DNA of 64,000 nucleotides from Ammonifex degensii KC4 (GTDB taxonomy: Bacteria > Bacillota > Desulfotomaculia > Desulfotomaculales > Ammonificaceae), in NCBI RefSeq assembly GCF_000024605.1, contig NC_013385.1, positions 1,936,175 to 2,000,174 on the forward strand, given 5' to 3'. Position numbers and translations under genes: made by a program. Shown in pieces: positions 7,653 to 16,510 of this stretch. Every line of letters starts with the position of its first letter. The stretch's first letter is position 1. Under the pieces are notes generated by a model. It saw only the letters and a list, made by a program, of their open reading frames with translations, was not told the DNA's origin and ran no database searches.

Positions 7653-8080
7653 TTTCCTTTCCTCCCCTCTTCACCACGTTGCTGTTCCAATTCCTGAACA
7701 TAGTGTTTGATTGTCATGTGGCAACAGCGACCTAAAGGGTTCTCGGTACGGCAGCGGCCTCCACCACAGGCCCCAGTCTGAGCAAGAATCTTTTTTATGT
7801 CTGCGCCAACTTTCAGATAGGCTTCCTTTATTGCAGCGCGAGTAACTTTATTACAGTAGCATAAATAAACATTGTCACTTTTGTCTTTATACCAGATAGC
7901 CGTCTTTATTGAACCAACTTTATATATGTCCTCTCCAAAGTAAGCTACATCGCAGCTCGGATTGGTACAAGCAAAGTACAAATTCTCGTAAAAATCCTTT
8001 TTAGCTTCGTCCTTTAAAAGGTTGAAAACTGTTTCCGGAAAAACCTTAATACCCTCAGAGCCACATCCAGGACACTTCAC
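7640..8080 (-). CDS. CopZ-like zinc/[2Fe-2S] protein without copper domain
   Basis: The 146-residue protein starts with a CPGCGS zinc knuckle, continues with a region resembling the N-terminal domain of Archaeoglobus CopZ (two further cysteines in ACTNPSCDVAYFG), and ends with a BFD-like [2Fe-2S] cluster motif: CYC, then a GACGGGRC segment and NPLGRCC. The C-terminal heavy-metal-associated domain that follows in Archaeoglobus CopZ is absent. It lies between arsR and the TauE gene in the arsenic operon, so a role as metal or redox partner in arsenic handling is inferred from context only. Confidence 0.75.
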   Translation of the reverse strand: MKCPGCGSEGIKVFPETVFNLLKDEAKKDFYENLYFACTNPSCDVAYFGEDIYKVGSIKTAIWYKDKSDNVYLCYCNKVTRAAIKEAYLKVGADIKKILAQTGACGGGRCRTENPLGRCCHMTIKHYVQELEQQRGEEGRKGKCNI

Positions 8081-8105
8081 CTGTTTTTCCTCCCTAAATT
8101 TCCTT

Positions 8106-8441
8106 TCATTCCTTAGGCGGCTTTTGAAAACCCACAGCCAGCTCGGCCAGTTCCCCGAGCCGACGCGCTACAAAATCTTGTGCCAGGTCGTAAAGGTCGA
8201 GGATTGCCGGGTCACGGATGCGGTAGAGCACCCTCAAGCCCTCCTTCCGGGCCTCCAGAACTCCCGCCTGCCGCAGCACCGCCAGGTGCTTGGAGACCAC
8301 CGACTGCTCCGCCCCTACCGCCGGGATGATCTCGCAGACGCACCGCTCTTCCTCCCGCAGAAAATCAAGTATCTTTAGCCGCAAAGGATGGCCTAGGGCC
8401 CGCAGTAACTCGGCTACCAAATCCAGCCGCCTCTCCTCCAT
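8106..8441 (-). CDS. arsR: ArsR-family metalloregulator
   Basis: ArsR represses its own operon until arsenite or antimonite binds. The 111-residue winged-helix protein has the dimerisation helix RALGHPLRLKILDFL, the metal-binding ERCVCEI motif (Cys-x-Cys before the recognition helix region) and the DNA-binding segment EQSVVSKHLAVLRQAGVL. The ATG at 8441 is preferred over the GTG at 8450 because GGAAGGTGGGG fits its spacing. It is first in the arsenic operon and lies just downstream of a promoter overlapped by a perfect inverted repeat. Confidence 0.93.
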   Translation of the reverse strand: MEERRLDLVAELLRALGHPLRLKILDFLREEERCVCEIIPAVGAEQSVVSKHLAVLRQAGVLEARKEGLRVLYRIRDPAILDLYDLAQDFVARRLGELAELAVGFQKPPKE

Positions 8442-8459
8442 ATCCCCCACCTTCCTTTC

Positions 8460-8498
8460 CTATATGCCTATATTAGCATATAGTCTTGCAACAAACAA
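8460..8498 (-). promoter_or_regulatory. ars operon promoter with overlapping ArsR operator
   Basis: On the minus strand TTGTTT (8498-8493) and TAATAT (8475-8470) are 17 bases apart. The perfect inverted repeat CTATATGC/GCATATAG (8460-8467 and 8476-8483, 8-base spacer) brackets the -10 box, so a bound ArsR dimer would block RNA polymerase. The AT-rich dyad matches the style of ArsR/SmtB operators. Confidence 0.75.
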
Positions 8499-8526
8499 CC
8501 CCGGAGAAAGTACTTTCTCCGGGGTT
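8497..8526 (-). terminator. perfect 30-bp palindrome, terminator after the HIT gene
   Basis: AACCCCGGAGAAAGT is followed at once by its exact reverse complement, giving a 15-bp stem with no spare loop. On the minus strand TTGTTTGTT follows. It sits 30 bases after the HIT gene stop and touches the ars promoter -35 box, so it separates the two transcripts. Confidence 0.8.
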
Positions 8527-8556
8527 GCTGGCAAGTTTTCAGAACCGGCAAAAGGT

Positions 8557-8901
8557 TTAGCCCGGAGGCCAGTTGAGCGGGCGGCCAGCAATCAGGTGGT
8601 AATGGAGGTGGAAAATAAGCTGCCCACCTCCACGCTGGCAGTTGGCCACCAGCCGGAAGCCCTGCTCCTCAAGCCCCATCTCCCGCGCCACTTGCACCAC
8701 CGCCCGGTGCAGGCGCCCAATCAGGGCCTCGTCCTCCGGGGCAAGGTCGAAGAAGGTGGCGATGTGCTTTTTGGGTATGAAAAGCAGGTGAATAGGAGCT
8801 ACGGGGTTTATGTCCTTGAAGCCTAGGATCTCCTCGTCCTCGTAAACGATAGAAGCCGGTATCTCTTTGCGTACGATGCGACAAAAGACACAATCCTCCA
8901 C
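8557..8901 (-). CDS. HIT-family (HINT-like) nucleotide hydrolase
   Basis: HINT-type proteins hydrolyse AMP-lysine and other nucleoside phosphoramidates. The 114-residue protein begins MEDCVFCRIVRKEIPA with the zinc-type CxxC seen in bacterial HINT proteins, and ends with the histidine triad FHLHYHLIAGR. The usual GGQ before the triad is present as GGGQLIFH. It is the last gene of the run that includes rimO, which ends 4 bases upstream of its start. Substrate in vivo is not predictable. Confidence 0.93.
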   Translation of the reverse strand: MEDCVFCRIVRKEIPASIVYEDEEILGFKDINPVAPIHLLFIPKKHIATFFDLAPEDEALIGRLHRAVVQVAREMGLEEQGFRLVANCQRGGGQLIFHLHYHLIAGRPLNWPPG

Positions 8902-8905
8902 CTTT

Positions 8906-10216
8906 TCACCCCCTTTCCAGTACCTCTGCTTCTAGGTCGTAAGTACGCGCCTTGGTCACCCGGGCATGTACGAAATCACCCGGTTGCAAAGGCTTATCAG
9001 TCCGGAGGTAGACCCACCCGTCGATCTCGGGAGCATCGCCCTCACTCCGCCCTCGGTAAAACTTCCCCTTTTCCCCTTCCACCAGAACCGTGATCTCCTT
9101 TCCCACCAGCCGGCGGAGCCGCCAGCGGCTTAATTTTCGGGCCAGGAAAGCTAGGCGCCGGTAACGCCGCCTCTTCTCCTCTTCCGGAACCTGCTCCGGT
9201 AGGGAAGCAGCTGGAGTCCCCTCCTCCCGGTAGTAGGGGAAGATTCCTATCCGCTCAAAACCCAGCTCCCGCACTCCGCGCAAAAGGAGAGCAAAGTCCT
9301 CTTTCTCTTCTCCCGGGAACCCTACGATGAAGGTGGTCCGCAAGACTACCCCGGGCAGAGCTTTCCTTATTCTTTGCACCAGACGATGAGGATCAATAAG
9401 CGGGCGCCCCATGCGCTTCAAGATCCGTGGAGAAAGGTGCTGCAAAGGGAGATCGAGGTAGCGACAGATTTTGTCCTCTTTTGCCATGACTTCTAAAAGC
9501 TCGTCCGTAATACTGGCCGGGTGGGCGTAAAGGATTCTTATCCACTTTACCTTTTCTAGAGCCGCCAGCTCCCGCAGGAGCAAGGCAAGCGAAGGCCGCC
9601 CGTAAAGGTCTATGCCCCAGGAAGTAGTGTCCTGAGCCACCAAGATGAGTTCTTTAACTCCCCTCTCCGCCAGCTCTGCCGCCTCGCGCAAAATTTCCTC
9701 CGGCGGACGGCTGCGGTAAGGGCCGCGCAAGTAGGGGATGCGGCAGAAGCTACACCGGTGGCTGCAGCCCTCGGCGATCTTGAGATAAGCATAGTAGGAA
9801 GGGGTGGAAAGGAGCCGGGGAGTGCCGTTGCCCAAGAAACCTGGAGGTGCCAAGTACACAGGCCTTCTTCCCTCCAGAGCCTCACCAACTGCGCTCACCA
9901 CCCGGTCGAGTGCCCCCGTGCCGATAAGGCCGTCGATCTCCGGCATCTCCTCCAGGAGGGAAGAGCCGAAAAGCTCCACCAAGCATCCGGTTACCAAGAG
10001 TACCTGCCCCTTTTTCTTCTGCTGGGCCAGTTCCAGTATGGTGACCACGGCCTCGCGCTGGGCCGGCTCAATAAAGGCGCAGGTGTTGACCAGGATTACC
10101 TGCGCCGAGGAAAGGTCGAGGGTAGGGGAAAAGCCCGCTTCCCGCAAAAGACCCAGCATTGTCTCCGTATCCACGCGGTTCTTAGGGCAGCCGAGGCTTA
10201 CCGCCGCTACCTTCAA
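8906..10216 (-). CDS. rimO: ribosomal protein S12 methylthiotransferase RimO
   Basis: RimO is a radical SAM enzyme that attaches a methylthio group to an aspartate of S12. The 436-residue protein has the N-terminal UPF0004 domain with three cysteines (SLGCPKNRVDTE, VNTCAF, TGCLVE), the radical SAM cluster motif CSHRCSFCRIP, and a C-terminal TRAM domain from about residue 375. The SLGCPKNRVD signature separates RimO from MiaB, which has a different first motif. It overlaps the RodZ-like gene by 4 bases (ATGA). Confidence 0.95.
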   Translation of the reverse strand: MKVAAVSLGCPKNRVDTETMLGLLREAGFSPTLDLSSAQVILVNTCAFIEPAQREAVVTILELAQQKKKGQVLLVTGCLVELFGSSLLEEMPEIDGLIGTGALDRVVSAVGEALEGRRPVYLAPPGFLGNGTPRLLSTPSYYAYLKIAEGCSHRCSFCRIPYLRGPYRSRPPEEILREAAELAERGVKELILVAQDTTSWGIDLYGRPSLALLLRELAALEKVKWIRILYAHPASITDELLEVMAKEDKICRYLDLPLQHLSPRILKRMGRPLIDPHRLVQRIRKALPGVVLRTTFIVGFPGEEKEDFALLLRGVRELGFERIGIFPYYREEGTPAASLPEQVPEEEKRRRYRRLAFLARKLSRWRLRRLVGKEITVLVEGEKGKFYRGRSEGDAPEIDGWVYLRTDKPLQPGDFVHARVTKARTYDLEAEVLERG

Positions 10217-10953
10217 CCGCTACCACCTTCTTGGACGGAAAACTGTCGGGTGACCACCTCTCCCGGTTTTCCCAGGTATCCCAAGTCCTTGCCGTTGAGC
10301 GAGACGGCCACCGCCCCTGCATTGCCCAGGCGCAACTGGATGGTGTGGTTGGCCCGAAAACTTTTCTCCTGTCCTGCCTGCAACTCTCCCTCAAAGGCTA
10401 CCATTCCATCGGTCACCACCCGCATCCAGCAGCGGTCGTTGGTCACGCTGAGCTTCAAGGTTATGGACTTAGAAGTAGCGCTCGGCTGGGACTCGGTGGT
10501 CGGCGGAGGAGTTTCTGTCGTCTTCGCCAGGGGTTTTTGCACCTCTTCCACTTGTGGGGGTCTCTCGGGTGCGCTTCCTTTCAGCCGCTGGTAGGCCTGA
10601 TTAATACCGAAAAGGAGGACTATAGCCAGTAGCACCACCAGTATGGTACGCAGGCCCTTTAAGCTCACAGGCTCCTCTTCTTCCAAGAGCCGGGCCGGTG
10701 GCTGATGGCCGGACTCGGCAGGGGGAGGACAGATCGAATCGAACTCTTGGGCCAGCTGGATCTCGTCCAGCCCCAGAAAACGCGCGTAGGTACGCAAAAA
10801 TGCCTTAGCGTAAACCCGCCCCGGAAGAAGATCAAAGTTTTCTTCTTCTAGCGCCCTCAGGTATTTGCTCCTTATTTTAGTAGCTTTGGTTACCTCCTCT
10901 AACGAAAGGCCTTTCGCCTCCCGCGCCTCCCGTAGCTTCTCGCCGAGGGACAT
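10213..10953 (-). CDS. RodZ-like helix-turn-helix membrane protein (DUF4115)
   Basis: RodZ links MreB to the cell wall machinery in rod-shaped bacteria. The roughly 246-residue protein has an N-terminal HTH_25 domain (SLGEKLREAREAKGLSLEEVTKAT, YLRALEEENFDLLPGRVYAKAFLRTYA), one membrane span (GLRTILVVLLAIVLLFGI), a Pro/Thr-rich linker and a C-terminal DUF4115 domain (DRCWMRVVTDG... ). ATG 10953 follows GGGGGTG. It lies between ftsK and rimO; this neighbourhood is common in Firmicutes. Confidence 0.88.
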   Translation of the reverse strand: MSLGEKLREAREAKGLSLEEVTKATKIRSKYLRALEEENFDLLPGRVYAKAFLRTYARFLGLDEIQLAQEFDSICPPPAESGHQPPARLLEEEEPVSLKGLRTILVVLLAIVLLFGINQAYQRLKGSAPERPPQVEEVQKPLAKTTETPPPTTESQPSATSKSITLKLSVTNDRCWMRVVTDGMVAFEGELQAGQEKSFRANHTIQLRLGNAGAVAVSLNGKDLGYLGKPGEVVTRQFSVQEGGSG

Positions 10954-11037
10954 GGGACATGCACCCCCAAAGCACACGAAGAGCCGATTGTACTATAGCA
11001 CAGCTACTAGAACACAGTCAATTAGGACGAAATAGGG

Positions 11038-13218
11038 CTATTTTTGGCGGCCGAAGAGAGAGTAGTATTGCTCCAGGGTAATGAGTACCGGGCGCGGCTT
11101 GCTCCCCTCGAAAGGCCCGACTATTCCCTTGCGCTCCATAAGGTCGATGAGGCGCGCCGCCCGGGCGTAGCCTATGCGCAGCCGGCGCTGTAAAAGCGAA
11201 GCCGAAGCCTGGCCGGCCCGGACCACGACCTCTACCGCCTGGGGCAAAAGCTCGTCATCCTCCACCTTCGCCTCTTCCTCCAGTTCCTCCAGCGGCAGGG
11301 GCTCGGGCTTTTCCCCTTGGATCTTCTCCTTGAGGTATTTCACCACCGCTTCTACCTCTTTGTCGCTGACGTACGCCCCCTGGACGCGGATGGGCTTGGA
11401 GCTTCCCACGGGGCTGAAAAGCATGTCTCCCTTACCTAGAAGCTTCTCCGCCCCTGCCATGTCCAGGATGGTGCGGGAGTCCGCCTGGGAGGAAACGGCG
11501 AAGGAAATGCGTGAGGGGATGTTAGCCTTGATAAGCCCGGTTATTACGTCCACCGAGGGGCGCTGGGTGGCCACCACCAGGTGAATGCCGGCGGCCCGCG
11601 CCATCTGCGCCAGGCGGCATATGGCGTCTTCGACGTCCACCGGCGCTACCATCATGAGATCGGCCAGCTCGTCTATGACCACCACGATGTAGGGCAGGGG
11701 TTCCTCTTTCTTTAGCTGGTTGTAGCGGGCAATGTCCCGCATCCCGGCCGATGCCAGAAGCTCGTAGCGCCTCTCCATCTCGCGCACCAGCCACTTGAGA
11801 GTGGCGGCCGCCTTCTTGGCTTCGGTGACCACCGGGCACACCAGGTGCGGGATGTCGTTGAAGACCATGAGCTCCACCATTTTGGGGTCGATGAGCACAA
11901 ACTTTAAAATATCCGGACCCGACTTGTAAAGGAGGCTCACGATTAGGGAGTTAAGGCACACGCTCTTGCCCGCTCCGGTGGCTCCCGCTATGAGCAGGTG
12001 CGGGCAAGCGATGAGGTCGGCCACCACCACCTGCCCGGCTATCCCCTTGCCCAGAGCAATGGTGAGGGGAGAAGGGGAGTTCTGAAACTCTTTGCTTTCC
12101 AAGATCTCCCGCAGGGAAACCAGGGCCACTTCGCGGTTGGGAACCTCGATTCCTATGGCCGCCTTGCCGGGAATGGGGGCTTCTATGCGAACGCCCGAGG
12201 TGGCCAGGGCCAGGGCGATATCGTCGGCTAGGCTCACTATGCGGCTGACTTTAATCCCCGGGGCTGGCTGTACCTCGTAACGGGTAACAGCAGGGCCGCA
12301 TGATACCTGGGTTACCTTTACCTTGATTCCGAAGCTGGCCAAGGTGTCTTCCAGCAGGCGGGCGTTGGCGCTTATCTCCTTGCTGGCATCGGTCCGGGGG
12401 CGCGGGGGTAAAGAGAGCAGCTCCAGCGGGGGAGGCTGGTAGTCCGAAGGCGGGGATTTGACCACCGCACGCGGTTCTTTACGGTTTTCTCCACCGGTTG
12501 CCCTAAGAGGAGTCTCGGGAGCTTCCGGCTCCGCCGTAATCAGTACTGGCAGAACTTCCTTCTCCTCTGGAGAAGGAACGGTCCTTTTCACCTCTTCTTC
12601 CTTTCTCTCTCTCTCTTCTACATAGAGGAAGTCTTCCAAGCGCTGCTTGAGCTTACCACCAAAATTCTTGAGCGCCTGCCCTCCCCGGCGGAAAAATTCC
12701 GTCGGGCGGGTCGAAGTAACCAGTGCCAGGCCCAGCAGGGAGAAACTGCCCAGGATGAGGTAGGTGCCGGGAAGGCCGAAAGCCCAGCGCAAGATGTAGC
12801 TCCCCAGGGCTCCCAGCACCCCGCCGCCTACCCCCCACCAGCCGCGGGACAGGGCTTCCCCTAAAGAAGAGCTCAGCGGTGAAAACCAGAGGTCGATGAG
12901 TACCAGGGCCGTAAGCAGGAGCCCGGCACCTCCTCCCAGGCGTAATACCTGCTCGGCAAGAGCGTTTTTCTTTAGCAAGAGATAGCCTGCCCAACCCAGG
13001 AAGAGGGGGAAGAGGTAGCGCCCCTCTCCCGCCAAGGAGGTGGCGAGGTGTCTTAACCCCTCCATGACGCTTCCCCCGTCGGGAAAGAGGAGAGCCACCG
13101 CGGTAAGTGCGGTCAGCAAGATAAGGGCAAACCCGCCCACTTCCCGGTTAAAGGCGCTGTTGAGCCCCGGCCGGACGCTCTTCTTCTTCCGGTTGTTCTT
13201 TTTTCTCTTGCGCGCCAC
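11038..13218 (-). CDS. ftsK: FtsK/SpoIIIE-family DNA translocase
   Basis: FtsK/SpoIIIE pumps chromosomal DNA through the division or sporulation septum. The roughly 726-residue protein has a basic N-terminus, four membrane spans in the first 170 residues, a charged linker, the alpha/beta motor with Walker [13 protein letters not shown] and Walker [11 protein letters not shown], and a C-terminal winged-helix gamma domain ([19 protein letters not shown]). It is shorter than E. coli FtsK and close to Bacillus SpoIIIE. GTG at 13218 is taken as start because a GAGGGGG site lies upstream; a TTG at 13239 has none. Confidence 0.95.
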   Translation of the reverse strand: MARKRKKNNRKKKSVRPGLNSAFNREVGGFALILLTALTAVALLFPDGGSVMEGLRHLATSLAGEGRYLFPLFLGWAGYLLLKKNALAEQVLRLGGGAGLLLTALVLIDLWFSPLSSSLGEALSRGWWGVGGGVLGALGSYILRWAFGLPGTYLILGSFSLLGLALVTSTRPTEFFRRGGQALKNFGGKLKQRLEDFLYVEERERKEEEVKRTVPSPEEKEVLPVLITAEPEAPETPLRATGGENRKEPRAVVKSPPSDYQPPPLELLSLPPRPRTDASKEISANARLLEDTLASFGIKVKVTQVSCGPAVTRYEVQPAPGIKVSRIVSLADDIALALATSGVRIEAPIPGKAAIGIEVPNREVALVSLREILESKEFQNSPSPLTIALGKGIAGQVVVADLIACPHLLIAGATGAGKSVCLNSLIVSLLYKSGPDILKFVLIDPKMVELMVFNDIPHLVCPVVTEAKKAAATLKWLVREMERRYELLASAGMRDIARYNQLKKEEPLPYIVVVIDELADLMMVAPVDVEDAICRLAQMARAAGIHLVVATQRPSVDVITGLIKANIPSRISFAVSSQADSRTILDMAGAEKLLGKGDMLFSPVGSSKPIRVQGAYVSDKEVEAVVKYLKEKIQGEKPEPLPLEELEEEAKVEDDELLPQAVEVVVRAGQASASLLQRRLRIGYARAARLIDLMERKGIVGPFEGSKPRPVLITLEQYYSLFGRQK

Positions 13219-13240
13219 CTTAAAACCCGGCCCCCTCAAG

Positions 13241-13930
13241 TCAAAAGAGCGGTACTAATCTTTCTCCTTGGCTTTTCGCAAAAAGCGCCGTGCGGTAGTA
13301 GAGAAAGTCTTCCGGCTCCCCGGCAAAACCCCCGGTTTTAAGAAAGAGGGCCACCACTTCTTCCGGCCGCACGTTCCCTTCCTGCCCAGCCCGTACCAGC
13401 ATTTCCAAGACCACCCGCTCTCCTTTCACTTCCACCTGCAACTGTTTGATTCCCGGCCGTAGGTCAACTACTTTAGCTCCTTCGGGCCCCCGGCGCTGCC
13501 AGGGAAGAGAAGAAGCCTTTAAGATCGCCTGCCTGGCGGCCTCTGCCTCTTTCGGGGTTATTCCCGCCAACTCTCCCTCCGCCCGGTAGGCGGCTCCCGC
13601 CACCAAGGAAGCAAGCGCCGGTGCCTCTAGAGGGACGCGCCTCACCCCTACCAGAGCCAGCCCTTGCGGGAGGGCCGCTGCCAGCCGCTCTTGTATCAGA
13701 GCAGGAGAAAGGAGAGAAGAAAGGTAAACGTCCACCAGCTCCCCTAAGCCCCTGACCCCCACGGGCAGAGGGGCGGCGAAGACCAAGCGGGGACGGGGGT
13801 TAAAGCCGCCGGAGTAAACCACCGGGAGGGCAGAGCGGCGTAAGGCCTGCTCGAAAAGGCGCACCAGGTCCAGGTGCCCCACCCAACAAGCCGGTCCCTC
13901 CTTACGAAAGGCCAGTCGATAGCGATACAT
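13241..13930 (-). CDS. DUF2344 radical-SAM-linked protein
   Basis: The 229-residue protein starts [22 protein letters not shown], with [21 protein letters not shown] as the family signature. DUF2344 proteins occur fused or next to the B12-binding radical SAM protein of the TIGR03960 family, as here, where the two genes overlap by 29 bases. The biochemical role is not established; a link to tRNA or ribosome modification has been assumed only from its frequent position near RNase G and ribosomal protein genes. Confidence 0.9.
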   Translation of the reverse strand: MYRYRLAFRKEGPACWVGHLDLVRLFEQALRRSALPVVYSGGFNPRPRLVFAAPLPVGVRGLGELVDVYLSSLLSPALIQERLAAALPQGLALVGVRRVPLEAPALASLVAGAAYRAEGELAGITPKEAEAARQAILKASSLPWQRRGPEGAKVVDLRPGIKQLQVEVKGERVVLEMLVRAGQEGNVRPEEVVALFLKTGGFAGEPEDFLYYRTALFAKSQGERLVPLF

Positions 13931-15761
13931 CCCTTCCCTCCTCCGCCAGCACGGGGCGCACCCCCAGGCTTGGGCAGACCCCGCAGCCCACGCACTTACC
14001 CTCCCGGCAGTCCGGGGTCGTTTCTCCCCGGTAGGCCCGCTGGTGCTCCGCCACCAGAAACTTCTTGCTCACTCCCGCATCCAGGTGGTCCCAGGGAAGG
14101 ACCTCGTCATAAGCGTAACGGCGGTAGGCGTAAGCGTAAGGATCTACTCCCGCCGCCGTAAAAGCCTCCTCCCAGCGGGGGAAGGAGAAGTGCTCCCGCC
14201 AGCCGTCGAAGCGGCACCCGCGCCGCCAGGCCTCCAAGAGAGCTGGAGCGAGGTTCCGGTCTCCCCGGGCGAAAACCGCCTCCAGCAGACTCATGCGGGG
14301 TTCATGCCAGCTAAGCTCCACCCTCTTTTCCCGCCGTAACTCCGTCTGCAGAAGCCTAAGCCTCTCCCGCAGCTCCTCTTGACTTATCTGCGGCTCCCAC
14401 TGAAAAGGAGTGTGAGCCTTGGGCACGAAGCAAGCCACGCTTACTGCCACCCGCAGGCGCCCGTGCGGTACCCCGCACCTCTCTCCCACCGCCAGCACCG
14501 CCCGGACCAGCTCCCCAATCCCTTTGATATCCTCTTCCGTCTCGGTAGGGAGGCCTATCATGAAGTAAAGCTTGAGGCGCTGCCAGCCGGCCTTAAAGGC
14601 GGCCTCAGCCGCCCGCAGCAAATCTTCCTCCGTTACTTTCTTGTTGATGACGTTGCGCAGCCGCTGCGTGCCCGCCTCCGGGGCGAAGGTAAGGGAAGAC
14701 TTCCTCCCCGCCGTCAAGCCCTCGGCCACCCCTACGGCAAAAGCATCCACCCGCAAAGAGGGGAGAGATACAGTCAAGGGGTGGGAAAGCCGGAGCTTTT
14801 TAAGACCGGCCAAGAGGGGCAGAAGGCAGGTATAGTCCACGGTGCTGAGAGAAGTTAGGGACAATTCGTCGTAGCCAGTGTGCCGAATCACTTCCTCCCC
14901 TTGCCGCACTAAAATCGGCACGGTCCTTTCCCGTACCGGCCGGTAGATCATCCCCGCCTGGCAGAAGCGGCAGCCGCGTGTGCAGCCACGAAAAACTTCG
15001 ATCATCGCCCGGTCGTGTACCGCTTCCACCCAGGGGACTACCGGCCTAGGAGGAAAGGGCGCCTGGTCGAGATCCGCCACCACCCTTTTTCTGACCCGCG
15101 CGGGCACATCAGGATGAAGGGGAACCACCCCTTTACCTTCCTGCCGGTAAAGAGAAGGGACGTAAAAGCCGGGGCGGCGGGCAAGCTCGCGCAGGAAATC
15201 CTGCTTCCTTCCTCCTTGCCGCCTAACCTCCCGCCAGAGATCGATGAGCTCGTGAACGGCCTCCTCCCCGTCGCCCAGAACAAAAAGGTCAAAGAAAGGA
15301 GCCAGTGGCTCGGGGTTAAAGGCGCACGGCCCTCCCCCCACCACCAGGGGCTTGTCCTCTCCCCGTTCTCGAGCCAGAAGTGGGATTCCCGCCAGGTCGA
15401 GCAGGTTGAGGATGTTGGTGTAGGTAAGTTCATACTGCAGGGTGATGGCTAGGATATCAAAGTCCTTAACCGGCCGGTGCGACTCTAGGGTAAAGAGGGG
15501 AATTCCCTTGGAGCGCAACAAGGTCTCCATGTCCGGCCAGGGAGCAAAAACGCGCTCCAGCAGGGCGTCCGGCCGGGAGTTGACCGCGTGGTAAAGTATC
15601 TGCAAGCCGAGGTAGGACATCCCCACCTCGTAAACATCGGGGAAGGCAAAGGCTATCTTTACTTCTACCTCATCCCAGTTCTTGCGCACCGAGTTATATT
15701 CCCCACCCACGTAGCGAGCCGGTTTACTTACCCGGGGCAAGAGTTCCTCTACTGCAGGCAA
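13902..15761 (-). CDS. B12-binding-type radical SAM protein, TIGR03960 family
   Basis: The 619-residue protein has an N-terminal cobalamin-binding-like domain (KIAFAFPDVYEVGMSYLGLQ), the radical SAM motif CTRGCRFCQAG (about residues 265-275), and a C-terminal part ending in a Cys-rich patch (CREGKCVGCGVCPSLG) that may hold another Fe-S cluster. The function of the family is unknown. It forms a translationally overlapping pair with the DUF2344 gene and follows the degenerate M23 gene by 9 bases. Confidence 0.9.
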   Translation of the reverse strand: MPAVEELLPRVSKPARYVGGEYNSVRKNWDEVEVKIAFAFPDVYEVGMSYLGLQILYHAVNSRPDALLERVFAPWPDMETLLRSKGIPLFTLESHRPVKDFDILAITLQYELTYTNILNLLDLAGIPLLARERGEDKPLVVGGGPCAFNPEPLAPFFDLFVLGDGEEAVHELIDLWREVRRQGGRKQDFLRELARRPGFYVPSLYRQEGKGVVPLHPDVPARVRKRVVADLDQAPFPPRPVVPWVEAVHDRAMIEVFRGCTRGCRFCQAGMIYRPVRERTVPILVRQGEEVIRHTGYDELSLTSLSTVDYTCLLPLLAGLKKLRLSHPLTVSLPSLRVDAFAVGVAEGLTAGRKSSLTFAPEAGTQRLRNVINKKVTEEDLLRAAEAAFKAGWQRLKLYFMIGLPTETEEDIKGIGELVRAVLAVGERCGVPHGRLRVAVSVACFVPKAHTPFQWEPQISQEELRERLRLLQTELRREKRVELSWHEPRMSLLEAVFARGDRNLAPALLEAWRRGCRFDGWREHFSFPRWEEAFTAAGVDPYAYAYRRYAYDEVLPWDHLDAGVSKKFLVAEHQRAYRGETTPDCREGKCVGCGVCPSLGVRPVLAEEGRDVSLSTGLS

Positions 15762-15770
15762 AATTGAGTA

Positions 15771-16436
15771 TCACCTCGTGTAACCCAGCTTTTTTAGAGG
15801 ATCTACCGGTTTCCCTTTTTCCCGGTACTCGAAGAGCAGCTCTCCCCTAGCTCCAAGCTTTCCCAGAACTTCCCCCTGTTTAACCTTCTGCCCTACCACC
15901 ACCGCCACTTCACCGAGCTGCCCGTAAAGGACCACCACGCCGTTCCCCTGGTCCACCAGGACGTAGTTTCCTAAGGTGGGATCTATGCTCACTTTGACCA
16001 CCAGGCCTTCTGCCACTGCTTTAACCGGCGCGCCCGCCGTACCGGCAATTAGTATACCTGGGCTAAAGCGCTCCAACCCGTCCGCATCCCGGTACCAGCC
16101 GAAAGGGCGCACCACCTTGCCCGAAACCGGTAAAAGCGGAGAGGAAGGCTCTGGACCCCCTACTGGGCGCGCCACCTCTCCCAAAAAGGGTATCTCCAAG
16201 TTGACCATTTCCAGCCCGTGCCGCAGGACGCGTTCTATCACTGGGCGGTAGTTCCACTCGGTGGTGAGTACCCAGCGAAGTCCTTCTTCTACCCGCGCAC
16301 TCCAGGAAGAATCGCTCTTCTTCAAGCCCCAAATTATCAGAAAAAGGGCCAGGGCCGCAACCACTTGCAGGACAAGGGAGCGCCCTGGCCTTGGCTGGAC
16401 GGGGGAAAGTTGAGGCCGGTACCCCAGCTTAGGCAT
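15771..16436 (-). CDS. degenerate M23-domain membrane protein (SpoIVFA-like)
   Basis: The roughly 221-residue protein has one N-terminal membrane span (VLQVVAALALFLIIWG) and a C-terminal LytM/M23 fold (SGKVVRPFGWYRD through YGQLGEVAVVVGQKVKQGEVLG). All metal-binding positions of active M23 peptidases are changed: the first His/Asp pair lies in FSPGILIAG and the final HLH motif reads ELLFEY. That pattern fits SpoIVFA-type scaffold proteins that hold a protease at the forespore membrane. No SpoIVFB-type protease gene lies next to it. ATG 16436 follows GGGGAGG. Confidence 0.75.
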   Translation of the reverse strand: MPKLGYRPQLSPVQPRPGRSLVLQVVAALALFLIIWGLKKSDSSWSARVEEGLRWVLTTEWNYRPVIERVLRHGLEMVNLEIPFLGEVARPVGGPEPSSPLLPVSGKVVRPFGWYRDADGLERFSPGILIAGTAGAPVKAVAEGLVVKVSIDPTLGNYVLVDQGNGVVVLYGQLGEVAVVVGQKVKQGEVLGKLGARGELLFEYREKGKPVDPLKKLGYTR

Positions 16437-16510
16437 GTCCTCCCCCTCCCCTGAGGATTTTCGTAACCTCAATTTACGAGGGGGAGGACCGGAATATTAC
16501 TCCGGTATCT

